Shown here: one piece after another, positions 35,932 to 47,657 of the stretch
Layout: each line of letters begins with the position of its first letter
Position numbering within the stretch: position 1 is the first letter of the stretch
Assembly: GCA_034440575.1 (NCBI GenBank)
Contig: JAOTOL010001508.1
Span: 1 to 64,000, forward strand
Reading direction: 5' to 3'
Length of the DNA stretch: 64,000 nt
From: Imbricaverruca yamaguchii
Lineage: Eukaryota; Arthropoda; Thecostraca; Neoverrucidae
Position numbers and translations under genes: made by a program
Notes under the pieces: generated by a model
Seen by the model: only the letters and a program-made list of their open reading frames with translations
The model's database searches: none
What the model was told of the DNA's origin: nothing

Positions 35932-36570
35932 CTGAAACGGCAACACGGGTGCGCGGTCAGTGCCTGATATGGTGGCGCGCAGATCGTCGCGAGTGGTGGA
36001 TCGTCGCAGATCGTCCGTGTCCTGAAATTATGAAATTTGAGTGGATACCCACACCTAATCGCAACGGTTTTTTAATTTGTATCTTTCAAAAGCGTGCATA
36101 GCTTCTGGCAGCAGCACTGCCTAAGGCAGCGGATACACTACTGACATCACAATCAAACAATGAACAAATATCCTAGAAATACCGAATTAATATGCAATAT
36201 ACATGGCACTGTGGCAACTATAACACAGAAGAGTTAATGACAACAACTCGTGGACAACGGTATCTTAATATTACAGCAGACAATTACACTGTTTCTCATG
36301 CTAGTGCATACTCATATCCAACCCATTAGTTTTAAAAATAGGACAAAAAAGCATAAGTCTGGGTTCCAAAGTTCATGCGTAATGAGAATAGTAGGCCGTA
36401 TCTGAATACATGCATTCAGCCTGCGAGGTAATAGTTATGACATTACATACTGGACGGCGACAATGATGACCTTTACTTTGTCCATTGAATGTTCCCAAAG
36501 GTATACACGTATACAAGGATACGCACGAACATACATAGATGTACATGAATGCTTGATATGCATAAATAAT

Positions 36571-36910
<340 letters not shown>

Positions 36911-36993
36911 ATATATGTTTGCACACATAACCAAATACTGTGATGAAATATAACTTACGTCACATATTCCTGTCTACATTAATCATATTCAAT

Positions 36994-38311
36994 TTTAGAC
37001 ATTGCGTGAAGAAGAAAAAAACGACCTTTAATATACCAGGAGGTGCTGAGTTTACATCAAAAGAAACGTTAGGGATTATGCTATATTACTCAACGTTTCG
37101 GCCAGGGGCCATCGTCAGGAGTGGTATACAAAATTTCAGACTTAACAATTGAAAACAACCGCCGGAAAAACGCGTGCAAAAATACACGTGAATCACAAAA
37201 GAACATCCTCGGTGGTGCAGACACTTCAAGAAACTCCAAACCAGAAACAAACTAGGTCAAAATAGAATCCTCTGAGGAAGCTCGAGCCGACGGTCCATAT
37301 ACGTATCGACACATACATGCACACACATATATAGACATATATCCAACTTAACGAGTAATAAATATAGTATACTTTATGTTGATGTAATTTTATGTGGTAT
37401 ACCGAGACATCGTTTGCGTGTTGGTTGCGGCCGTAGATTACGTATGTGTAGAGATTCGAGGACCTTCAGATCAGCGTTGTCCCCGGCTGTTACTATAATT
37501 TCTACCTTGAAGTTTGTGTTAGTATCGCTGTGTTCCATGTTAGAATGTTTGTCGATCATGTGTTCGCCTAAAGGGGTGTATTTTCTCCGAAGTCTGGCAT
37601 CTCCCAAGTGCTCATTGTACCTATCCCTCATTGTACCTATCCACTTGGTTTCTCCGATATAAAATATTCCAAGACAGCGGTTGCACGTTATTTTATAAAC
37701 TACGTTTTTCCGCGTGCATCTACCTTTGAGCCCATTGCTACAGGTGTGGCACGTTGAAATATAGCATAATTTCACGCCGAAACGTTGAGTAACATAGCAC
37801 AATCCCTCACGTTACTTTTGATGTAAACTCAGCACCTCGTGGTATATTAAATGAAAATGGTGTAATGTATATGATACTAGCAGGGCATAAGTACATAAAC
37901 ATAAAGTACACTATGTATTACGCGTTAAATTGGATACATGTCACATATGTACGTGCATGTATGTGTCGATATGTATATGGACCATCGGCTCGAGCTCCTC
38001 AGAGGATTCTATTTTGAGCTAGTTGGTTTCTGGTTTGGAGTTTCTCGAAGTGTCTGCACCACTGAGGATGCTTTTCTGTGATTCACGTGTATTTTGCACG
38101 TTTTTTCCGCCGTTTTTCTTATCACTTGTTAAGTCTGACATTTTTGTATATCACTCCTGACGATGGCCCCTGGCCGATACGTTGAGTAATATAGCATAAT
38201 CCCCAAAGTAACTTTTGATGTAAATTCAGCACCTCCTGGCATACTGAAGGTCGTTTATTCTTTTCACGCAATGTCTAAAACCCAGAGCACTTAAGAGCCA
38301 TTCTTCGTTGT
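36994..38311 (-). mobile_element. Penelope-like element fragment with inverted arms and 16-bp TSD
   Basis: A central minus-strand GIY-YIG endonuclease segment (37374-37802) is flanked by inverted arms: about 36994-37400 pairs with about 37865-38280. ATTAATCATATTCAAT (36978-36993) and ATTAAGCATATTCAAT (38312-38327) match at 15 of 16 positions and look like a target duplication. Inverted terminal sequences and a GIY-YIG domain are known features of Penelope-like elements. The reverse transcriptase is missing. Confidence 0.85.
37374..37802 (-). pseudogene. GIY-YIG endonuclease fragment of Penelope-like element, copy 1
   Basis: The translation carries a Cys-rich linker (CYISTCHTC, then KGRCTRKNVVYKITC), then the GIY-YIG core FYIGETK with RDRYNEHL, and a C-terminal HIRNLRPQPTRKRC. 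This order is typical of the C-terminus of Penelope-like polymerases. About 140 residues are open with no upstream RT, so it is a truncated remnant. A TKWIGTMRDRY segment contains a short insertion relative to copy 2 (TKRSIRDRY). Confidence 0.9.
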
Positions 38312-38514
38312 ATTAAGCATATTCAATGCTAGCCCTACAATTGACCGTCCTACAGTGAACGACTACATCAGACGACACAGCAACTACGAGCCAGTCTTCT
38401 GCGCGCAGCAGAAAAGGGACGTTTTGAGCGGTATAGTCTACGCCAGGTTAGCTTTGAGCGGTGGCGCACCAACTACCGTTGAGACCGGTGACGCGTGACC
38501 TGTCCACTGCCCAC

Positions 38515-38705
38515 CTGCCGAGTATCTCCAGCAGCTCGCCGACGCCGTTGAAATGCTCCGTCTCATAGATGAAGCGCAGGAAGAAGTTGTTGATCTGCTT
38601 GCGAATGAAGGCGCGCCACCCGAGAAACTTGCCGTAGATCCGGTGCAGCACCGTCTTAAGGAAGTCGCGCTCCCGAGGGTCTTCGCTGTCGAACAGCTGT
38701 AACAA
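38515..38705 (-). CDS. PPP2R5: PPP2R5 exon D (LxxIxE pocket)
   Basis: A 191-bp exon with acceptor GCGCAG|TTGTTA and donor GGCAG|GTGGGC, ending in phase 2. It encodes [32 protein letters not shown] and [19 protein letters not shown]. The HRIY and following R correspond to residues I recall as forming the LxxIxE-binding pocket of B56 gamma (H187, R188, Y190, R197). One oddity is tryptophan in GWRAF where known B56 proteins have GLRAF, directly beside the pocket arginine. NNFFLRF also replaces NNIFLRF. Confidence 0.97.
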
Positions 38706-39630
38706 CTGCGCGCGCGCCGACACACCCCGTCACCACCGGCCCGCGTCCGCCGACAAACCCAGGCGTGGCAACCCTTCGGGACGCGCTTGTCGACATTTGG
38801 TTACTGGCTTTACGAGACATCGACCATTGAGTCATGTAGCATCACCAATATCTCACGCCGATTGATCGCGGGCGAAGAGTGGCGACAGGTGAGACTCGAA
38901 CCCACAACCTTTAGATTGCCAGACGAGCAACTTACCCCTAGACTACTCGTCCTCCCGTCGTCGACATTTGCGCGTTGATTCATTCCTAACACGAAGGTTA
39001 CGTACGCGCAGAGGTGGCCATCATGGAAGGACGAATGCAATGCCCGAACTGAATTTACCTCGGCGTCAGCACGCTTAGACTAGTGAGAGTTTTGCTGGCG
39101 GCGCCCATACTCCTTGTGGTTGCCGAGAGACATTCGAGTCAAACATCGGCCAAGCGTACGTGAATGGATTCTAGGGGTGAAGGACTACAGCATGATGTGA
39201 CATTCACACCATCATCGCGCTTGTAGAAAGCCATTGCCTGTCCGTAAGATATTTATGGCTCTCAGTGCAGCGCACCGAGATATTCGCAAATGTGAAAATA
39301 TCACCGGTATATGCTACAACCTACAAATGATGCAGATATGAAGGTGAAACAATACAATGAACTCATGGACATCTAATGAAGGAAATTATTCACATCAATT
39401 TACATCCATATTTGAATCGCACATAAAACAATGTGGAACTACCCAGAATAAAGACGACCTTGAACCATTTGAGAATACTCCCTCCCATTTCAATCCAGCC
39501 GAAAATTAATTTACTTAGACTTTGCACGGTAGACACAAAGGTGGAGCGCCCGTGTTTTCTATACATAAAGAAATACTTTACTCGAGCGTGCTCGACAGTT
39601 ATAAATTATTTCTGGAATAGTGTGGAATAT
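38706..39630. other. Intron C/D, right of exon D, with a tRNA-like segment
   Basis: Apart from the tRNA-like segment at 38868-38956, nothing is recognised. Confidence 0.5.
38868..38956 (-). other. tRNA-like sequence (tRNA pseudogene or SINE head)
   Basis: The minus strand has an A-box-like TAGTCTAGGGGTAAG and a B-box GGTTCGAGTCTCAC at tRNA spacing. A T-arm GTGGG/CTCAC and an acceptor-like ACGACGG/CTGTCGC pairing (6 of 7) are possible. The anticodon stem does not fold cleanly, so I do not call a functional tRNA. Confidence 0.5.
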
Positions 39631-39639
39631 ATCCATTAC

Positions 39640-39990
39640 TGGACACTGTGTCGACATCCTTCCCAAAGAAGTATCGACATCGTGCTTCTTGGTGCGTGCT
39701 TATGAAGTCTTCTTGCCTCGTTCCTAACAGTATCCAGTAAACATATATCGTGCTTATCCTCACTATACAGGATCCGGGATCTTGATAACGAACATCCCGT
39801 ATTGCAATTACATATACAGGGATTAACTATAATGTGCTGTTTAAGAAATCCGAGTTCTTGCTGGGGTGGCTTTATGAACTTGGCTTTTGCTGGTCCTATC
39901 GCTAAGCAGAGCTTGTTGCGTTCATGCTGGTCCCACCACCTGATCCATGAATTCCAGTTCAACGGCAGAAATTTGACCGAAAGTTCAAAG
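39640..39990 (-). pseudogene. LINE C-terminal scrap, tentative
   Basis: Minus-strand translation WNSWIRWWDQHERNKLC with AKAKFIKPP resembles the tail after RNase H in I-type LINEs. Its downstream end (about 39650-39700, GAAGTATCGACATCGTGCTT) recurs at 42050-42100, so two copies of the same 3' segment exist. It is short and unconfirmed. Confidence 0.4.
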
Positions 39991-40082
39991 CGGCGTTAAT
40001 GCACCGACACGGCCGCCCGGCAGCTCGTCCTCGGCCTTATTGTGACAGCTGCCAACTGACGCTCACAGCCCGGGGCTAAACG

Positions 40083-40172
40083 CGAACGCGTGAAGCGACT
40101 CGAACCTTGAGTCGCCAGGATAGGGGAGACCAGAGTAGGCCAGCGTTCTAACCAATTGCGCCACCGGGACGA
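40083..40172 (-). other. tRNA-like sequence, second
   Basis: The minus strand reads GTCCCGGTGGCGCAATTGG with TTAGAACGC (good A box and D arm) and later AAGGTTCGAGTCGC (B box). The region between is longer than a normal anticodon arm, and GCGACTC/GAGTCGC forms an extra stem, so it is probably a SINE head or tRNA pseudogene. Confidence 0.5.
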
Positions 40173-41309
40173 CATACGTTGCCTAATACCAGTTTATAGC
40201 ATAGTATTTGTACAGTTATCGTTGATATAGATATCCCTAAATTGGGTACCACTTAGAACACGCAAAACGGGTAGTTACATGCGCGCAATTGACCTAAAAC
40301 TTGGCTTTAAGGAGCTTTTAAAGTCATTATTTCCATGACGATTTTGACATCTTGCTGTACTCTTTTCGACATCTCACACCTAGCGACAAATTTTTTTCTT
40401 CTTCAACCGGTGCTCGAGCACGACCACAACTGCTAAAGCGTTACCATTACTTGCTTCATAACTACCGATATTCTTCAATTGTATACCAATTTCAAGGCTT
40501 CTCGTAGGCCCAGAGCGGTGAAACCCCACAACAACTTGGATATTTTTAAGAACACATTTCTACAGAGCCAGCGAAGATGGCCCGAAAATGCAAAAACACT
40601 CCATGCATAGTTGAAATAGAGGTGACAGTTGAGGCTAACGACCGGAATATTCATGGCGCATGTAAACGCACCAGCATCCCAAACCACTCCCCTAACACGG
40701 AACCCTACCGCACTGCCGTGACCCTACCGTGTTGACATCCAACGATTTGTACCCCACCAAAGCTGAAGATGTTGAATTTCAATTTTGGAGCGCGTCAGGA
40801 GCCAGGGTCACTTTGCACCCATAACTGTGTTCGCAGGCTATCTACCATGCTCCGATAGTAGTCAGTAATTCATAATTCTAAGGAGCGGCTACATACAAAA
40901 TAAAAACCTGCTTGGTCAAGGAAGGCAAAAATGTCCCAGACGATACGACCAGTCATTCTACAGTAGCATACACAACCCAGTGTCGGTGCTTAACGGTCCT
41001 AAAATATGGCGTCGTAGAGATTGTAACAGTAAACAACCTACTAAAACATGATGCACGGGCAAGCGGGTCAGAACAGAGTAGACATAAAAGTTGGCCATCA
41101 CCGGTCAGCATGTAGCTAAAGTGAAGGCATGTGTGTGGCGAAGGCATTCCATATCCACAAATCGGCAGAGCGTTCCTTCCTCTTGTCATGAGGTCCGATG
41201 TGAGGACAGCCACATTCTTAGTGCCGGCTTTATAACCCTCAGCTTAATAACCTTGGAGTTCCATACTTGCTGCCATTCGGAACGCAAATAAGACAATACC
41301 AGAAGGATA

Positions 41310-41700
41310 TAGATATCTGGGAGGAATAGGTAGGATAACTTCACTGCTACTACTGAAAACGTGTTTGGTGGCTATATCGGCAGCTTCATTTCCAGCAGGT
41401 TCACCATGGCTTGGGACCAGCAGAATACGATAGCCTTGTCTATACTGGTTGGGGAATTGACGACAAGTATAATCGTATGGACAAGGCTGTTATTTAAGTT
41501 TAAATACTTCATTGTATATCGTCTATCATCTTGAATATAATAAAGAACTTGCAAAAATGACATATAGCTCAGAAGTAAAGACCCGACGCTTGCTTTGGCA
41601 AACCAATACCCAAACACCGCGCCGGCTGACAAGCGCGCATCCCATGCCACAAGGGGACTTGGAGCCGCTTGTATAGATATGACAGAACTAGGGGTACTGG
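41310..41700 (-). pseudogene. LINE RNase H fragment
   Basis: The minus strand gives LVHTIILVVNS then, after a frameshift, VPSHGEPAGNEAADIATKHV. This is the third and fourth catalytic region of a LINE RNase H (compare CWIPSHVGICGNEATDAAAK at 55.2 kb). Upstream, ASVGSLLLSYMSFLQVL is a corrupted first helix. Frameshifted and isolated. Confidence 0.7.
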
Positions 41701-42266
41701 TGTATTTTTCCCAACTCCACCAATGCCCCTAAGGCTCGGACTATCAGTTGAGGTTGGACAACTTTCCTCTGAAAGTTTGCGTCATATGCGCCAGTTGTCG
41801 CCCATATGACGAACTCATCGCTGCCGCACTTATTCGCGACCGAACAATGTTGAAGCAGCACAATCTGTAATGGGAGGGGAGGAGGGCTTCACTTCACCAC
41901 AATCGCCACAGGAACACTGCTTACCCCGTGCACAGAGCACAGAAAACGCGAATCACTACGGGAGATAGATTGTATAAGACAATGCAGTGGCGCACGATCA
42001 GGGATAAGATAGTCGCGAAATAAGGTTGAGTATACCACTTAATGAACATTAAATCGACATACTTCCCGAAGAAGTATCGAAATCGTGCTTCCAGCATCGG
42101 TGTTTGGTTCCGTCCAATGACCTGACGACTACAGGACTCGATACTAGTGATGCTGACTTACAGGCATAACAATGGTGACTCATGTAAACTCCAAAATACG
42201 AAATATTCAGACAGTCGTGTAAATGCCAGAGCGAGCAATGTCCTCGACTACACAACAGTCGAACTA

Positions 42267-42455
<189 letters not shown>

Positions 42456-42579
42456 TCATTGGGAGAGGATACTTCTTGGGCCACCAAATTCGTGGTATGA
42501 TTTTGTGTTGTTTTCTTACGAACTACTTTCTTAAGGGCTTTTTGCCAGCTCTTTGCAGAACCACTGTCCAGACGCGAGC

Positions 42580-42830
42580 GCCACGACCTCTGCAGCTGGA
42601 CAATGAGTCCCACCAACCCAAACAGATGGACAGGGGACATCATTGAACAACACAGCTTCTGGACAAGGGGGCATTACTGGCATCTACAGTTTGGCAGGAG
42701 GCACCACAGGCTCAACAGGCTTAGACAGCTGGACAGGAGGTATGATTTTACTCTACAACTTGACATGAGAAATCATTTGGATCTAAAGCAGGTCTAGGAT
42801 CATTGGTTTCTACAGTTAGAGGGGAGGGGC
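42580..42830. repeat. Degenerate left flank of the 30-bp array
   Basis: GGCATTACTGGCATCTACAG, CAGGCTTAGACAGCTGGACA and similar pieces look like decayed 30-bp units before the homogeneous array. Confidence 0.55.
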
Positions 42831-42834
42831 ACTA

Positions 42835-43317
42835 CTGCACCCCTCTACAGCCGGATAGGTGTATCACTGGCCTCAACAGCCGGATATGGGGTATCACTGG
42901 TCTCTATAGTTGGATCTGGGGTATCACTGGCCTCAACAGCCAGATAGGTGTATCACTGGCCTCAACAGCCAGGTATGGGGTATCACTGGTCTCTATAGCT
43001 GGATCTGGGGTATCACTGGCCTCAACAGCCGGATATGGGGTATTACTGGCCTCAACAGCCGGATATGGGTATCACTGGTCTCAACAGCTGGATATGGGGT
43101 ATCACTGGCCTCAACAGCCGGATATGGGGCATTACTGGCCTCAACAGCCGGATATGGGTATCACTGGTCTCAACACCTGGATATGGGGTATCACTGGCCT
43201 CAACGCTGGATATGGGGTATCACTGATCCATACAGCTGGATATGGGGAATCACTGGTTTCAACAGCCGGACATGGGGTATCACTGATCTCTACAGCTGGA
43301 TCTGGGTATCACTGATT
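42835..43317. repeat. 30-bp minisatellite, about 16 copies
   Basis: The unit is TATCACTGGCCTCAACAGCC then GGATATGGGG. Most units are exactly 30 bp, with some losing one or more bases. Ten codons per unit keep several frames open (YHWPQQPDMG-like peptides). It lies in an intron and is interrupted by MITE copy 4. Confidence 0.95.
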
Positions 43318-43613
43318 CAGTGTAAAATAATTGACGATGTGGCCTGAAAATTCACCATTAATATAATTGTGCTATTTCATCCTTGTCTTAGGTTTTTACC
43401 ATTTTGACACATGATGTGTGGGCAGTCATTATAGACACTACAACTAAACAATGTAAAATGCATGTGACTGAAGTGAAATATGTGTATTACAACAGCATTC
43501 TGCTTTTTTAATCCTTAAGTGGGGACCCTTTGTTTTCTTCCAATCTTTCACCATTCCCAAGCAACTTCTTTCTTCATCCACACAGTTAATGGTGAAGTAA
43601 TTTTAGGACACTG
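43318..43613 (+). mobile_element. hAT-type MITE, copy 4 (296 bp), inside the 30-bp array
   Basis: Same length and termini as copy 2. The duplication CACTGATT is perfect at 43310-43317 and 43614-43621 and is itself part of the 30-bp satellite unit. The satellite resumes right after it (TATACAGCTGGATAT), proving insertion into the array. Confidence 0.95.
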
Positions 43614-43639
43614 CACTGATTTATACAGCTGGATATCTG

Positions 43640-44560
43640 CATGATTAACCAGGGCTGGATATACAGTTTTGCATCCTGGATTTGAACAGGATAATATCTT
43701 GGCAATCTCAAATTAGAGGAAAATATTTGCTTTATCTCCCACATCACCCAAGACATTTTGGAGTTCGTGATATGTAGCCGGTTGCTGTTTCTAATTTAGT
43801 AATAATGGGACTGTAAATATCGGTAAGAAAATAAATCAAAGAGTGTGAGATAAAACCATATCTTTATTCTATCACAAAATAATGTATCATCAATGTAAGG
43901 AAAAGAAAAGAAGTATAAGAACACACATATCTAGACATCTTCATCACGGGGCAGTAAGATTGTATCATTACACTTTCAAAGGACACAGTTCAACCTTCGA
44001 GCAAGGCAAAGGATAGATAACTTTCTAGTGGTGACTACGCTCTAGATGACGAAAATCCAAGAAAAGTTGTAGCTCCAGCCATACAACTGATCTCTACCAT
44101 TTAAGAAGTAAAATCACTGTCTTGTATGGCTGGGTGCATAGTATTATTGGACAGCTAGGCAGCTGGCACCACTAATCTACACCTAGACAGGGGACTCAAC
44201 GACCTGAACAGATTGACGCAAAACACCACTGGCTTGTGCAGCTGCTCAACATGGATGGAATGGTTGGGTCAGGGGTGGGAATGCCACTGTTCTGCACATC
44301 TGAACGGTAGCAATCTCTACAACGTAGACAGAGGACACAAACACCTGAATCCATACAGGGAGCACCAATGGCCTCTACAGTTTAGATTATGGTACTCTAC
44401 TGAACACCACTCTATGCAACACCACTGATCTCGACGTGCGGGCAGGGAGCATCGGTGACATCGACCGCAACAAGTGGATACGAGGCACCACCGATCTTTA
44501 CAGGTGTTGGATAGCAAGCACCATTAACTCCTACAGCTACACAGGTAGCATCATTTACCA
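43640..44560. repeat. Spacer then degenerate 30-bp-like units
   Basis: 43640-44080 shows nothing recognised. From about 44080 to 44560 strings such as CACCACTGATCTCGACG and CACCAATGGCCTCTACAG recur at about 30 bp, probably decayed members of the array at 42.8-43.3 kb. Confidence 0.5.
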
Positions 44561-44760
44561 GCATAACTGAAGCAGAACAACATAACACTACAATGGGTCC
44601 AAATTTACTTTTCGTTGTGCATCAGCTATAACTACCTTCCATTTAAAATACAACCAGATAGCTGAGAAAACACAAGATATAAACTGCATATTACATGCAT
44701 GGGTGATTACAAATGGATTATATTATATTGTCTGCATACAATATAAATAAAAATGTTTAA

Positions 44761-45617
44761 TACAACGAAGAATGGCTATTAAGTGCTCCTGGGTTTTAGA
44801 CATTGCGTGAGACGAAATGTGCGACCCTCAATATACCAATATGAGTTTACAATCAAAAGTAACGTACGGGATTATGCTATATTACTCAACGTTTCGGCCA
44901 GGGGCCATCATCAGGAGTGATATACAAAATGGCAGGGTTAACAATTGAAGAAAAAAAAAACGCGGGAAAAAAGCGTGCAAAAATACACGTGAATCACTGA
45001 AAAGCATCCTCATTGGTGCAGACACTTCAAGAAACTCCAAACCAGAAATCAACTAGGTCAAGATAGAATCCTTTGAGGAAGCACGAGCCGATGGTCCATA
45101 TACATATCTACACATACATGCACGCACATACATAGACATATATCCAATGTAACGCGTAATACATAAAGTACAATTTATGTTAATGTAATTTTATGTGATA
45201 TACGAAGACCTTCAGATCAGCGTTGTCCCTGGCTGCTGCTAGAATTTCTACTTTGAAGTTTGTGTTAGTGTCGATGCGTTCCATGTTAGAATGTTTGTCG
45301 ACCATGTATTCGCCTAAAGGTGTGTTTTCTCACCGAAGTCTGGCATTTCCCAAGTGCTCATTGTACCTATCCCTAATGCTACGCTTGGTTTCTCCGACAT
45401 AAAATATTCCAAGACAGCGGTTGCACGTTATTTTATAAACTACGTTTTTCCGGGTGCATCTACCTTTGAGTCCATTGCTACAGGTGTGGCACGTTGAAAT
45501 ATAGCATAATTTCACGCTGAAACGTTGAGTAATATAGCACAATCCCTAACGTTACTTTTGATGTAAACTCAGCACCTCCTGGTATATTAAATGAAAATGG
45601 TGTAATGCATATGATAT
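44761..45617 (-). mobile_element. Penelope-like element fragment, copy 2
   Basis: Homologous to the 37-38 kb copy over the same arm and GIY-YIG segment. Its left end keeps about 30 bp (TACAACGAAGAATGGC) that in copy 1 survive only at the right end, so the two define the full terminus. The arm on the right side is largely missing. Confidence 0.85.
45200..45542 (-). pseudogene. GIY-YIG endonuclease fragment, copy 2
   Basis: CYISTCHTC, KNVVYKITCNRC, FYVGETKRSIRDRYNEHL are intact. Then a frameshift near 45330 breaks the frame before the remainder (KHSNMERIDTNTNFKVEI). Shorter than copy 1. Confidence 0.85.
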
Positions 45618-45789
45618 GCAACGAATGATGCAAGCTGTTAATAAGCCTGTTATGTTGAAAATCAATATTACATGCATGGTGAAAATGATGATTATATACA
45701 GCATTGTGGCTTAATGCATGGCGTCTGCCTTTTCCGATACAAGACAAAAGGCATCCTCTAATAAGTGCTACGTTTCAACCAAACATAAG

Positions 45790-46430
45790 GTCTTGGACAT
45801 ACTGCACCAATTGACACCTGCACCCTACAAGTAATGGTCAACCTGAGGGACACTGCACTGACAACCATAGCCTACAAGTAACGGGCAACCTGAGACATAC
45901 CGCACCGACAACCATAGCCTACAAGTAATGGTCAACTTGAGACATACTGCACCGACAACCACAGCCTACAAGTAATGGTCAACTTGAGACATACTGCACC
46001 GACAACCACAGCCTACAAGTAATGGTCAACATGAGACATACTGCAGCGACAACCACGGCCTACAAGTAATGGTCACCTTGAGACATACTGCGCCGATAAC
46101 CACGGCCTACAAGTAATGGTCAAAATGAAGAATATTGCAGCAACTGGCTACAGCCTACACGTAACGTTCAATGTGAGGAACAGCGCACCAATTGACAACC
46201 ACAGCCTAAAGTAATTGCTAACGTGAGACATTCTGCACCAACTGACAATTATAGCCTACAAGTGACGGTCAACAAGAAGCATACTGCACCAACTGACAAC
46301 TAAAACCTACAAGTAATACTCAACCTGAGACATACTGTACAAACAGACAACCATAACCTGCAAATAATAGTCAACAAGAAACATACCGCACCAACTGACA
46401 ACTACAGCCTACAAGTAATGGTCAATGTGT
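45790..46430. repeat. 47-bp minisatellite, about 13 copies
   Basis: The unit ACATACTGCACCGACAACCA then CAGCCTACAAGTAATGGTCA and ACTTGAG recurs with a few indels. It ends about 35 bp before the donor of exon B. Confidence 0.92.
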
Positions 46431-46462
46431 GCTGTTTGGAAGGCCACAGATAGCCTGGTGAC

Positions 46463-46564
46463 CTGTAGGTGTGGCCAGGACGCCTCCAAGGTTGGGTCGT
46501 CCTCTTCCGGGTCGAATTCTTGGTTTTCGCTTGGCGGCAGCGTGCGGAACAGGTTACAGCCGAT
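46463..46564 (-). CDS. PPP2R5: PPP2R5 exon B
   Basis: A 102-bp phase-0 exon of 34 codons with acceptor CCCAG|ATCGG and donor CTACAG|GTCACC. It encodes [12 protein letters not shown] followed by [19 protein letters not shown], among the best conserved stretches of B56 subunits. It is flanked by tandem repeats on both sides: a 47-bp array ends about 35 bp into the downstream intron, and ACA-rich repeats begin just upstream. Confidence 0.97.
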
Positions 46565-46599
46565 CTGGGAGACGGCGGCACACCGGTGTTACAACAAAC

Positions 46600-47657
46600 T
46601 ACACGTTCCAAAGTCACAATACAACGTACATCGAGGTCATAGTGCAACACACACAGCATTACAACACAATACATACCGACATCACTGCACCCACCACAGT
46701 ATCATCACAACACACATAAAATACTGCCATCACCACGTCCAACACAGTACCACCACAACACACAGCACACAACACAGACCACATTACAACACAACGCATA
46801 ATGACATCGGCACACCTAACACAGCATTGTCACAACACACAATACATGATAGCATCACAACACAACACATACACACACCAGCATCACAATAAAACATACT
46901 GGTGCCACAACGTGTAATACATGCCGGTGTCGCAACACAATACACGCTGGCGCCACAAAGCAACACACACCACCCAGGGTTGGAAAGAGACCATATCGCC
47001 AACCTTAGTTACCCATGACGTTATCCTCTTCAGACATTGTTCTCCTTTTACCCCACTGAAAAGTAGAAGGAAGCTGTTTGACAATGATATAGCACATACT
47101 TATTATACGTGAAACATGCTGCGAAATTTAAGCCAGGTTTTCATTCAATAGCATAAAACAACATCGCTACGGACTGGGTGCAAGGATGCATATCAGAGAC
47201 CCAATTTGTTCAACGTAACATTTCTAACCCATTATTCCTAAATTATGCATGAAGGAGAATTGCATATTCTGAAGTTCAAAAGGACAAAAAGTAGTTCGTG
47301 ATACCGAACATAGAACACAAAATAATTACCTGCGAATTTCAATGCCTGGGAAATATGCTATGCAAATCTAGGTATCCAAAGTATAAATTCAACACTACAC
47401 CAGCATCACAACGCATAATACATGTAGGAGTCACAATCCAAAATACATAGGAATTACAACACACAATGCATACCAGTGCCACAATACACAATGTACACCA
47501 ACATCATAACACACAATTCACACCAGTATTCCAACATACAATACACAACGCTGTTATAACATACTGCACACCAGCGTTACAAAATAATACCAACCAGCGC
47601 TACAACGCACAATACAAATTGGTGTCACTACACAATACACACGAGCATCACAACACA
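46600..47657. repeat. ACA-rich cryptic tandem repeats
   Basis: CACAACACACAATACATACC and variants at roughly 30-bp spacing occupy 46600-46970 and 47390-47657. The stretch between (about 46980-47390) shows no clear repeat. Confidence 0.7.

Noticed and set aside
42803..43347. Repeat-rich putative protein with YHWPQQPDMG-like units
   Set aside because: A 30-bp minisatellite in an intron, with units that lose single bases and break any frame.
44688..45690. ATATTACATGCATGG on both sides of Penelope copy 2 as a target duplication
   Set aside because: The left copy lies about 60 bp away from the element's left end, so it does not abut the insertion.
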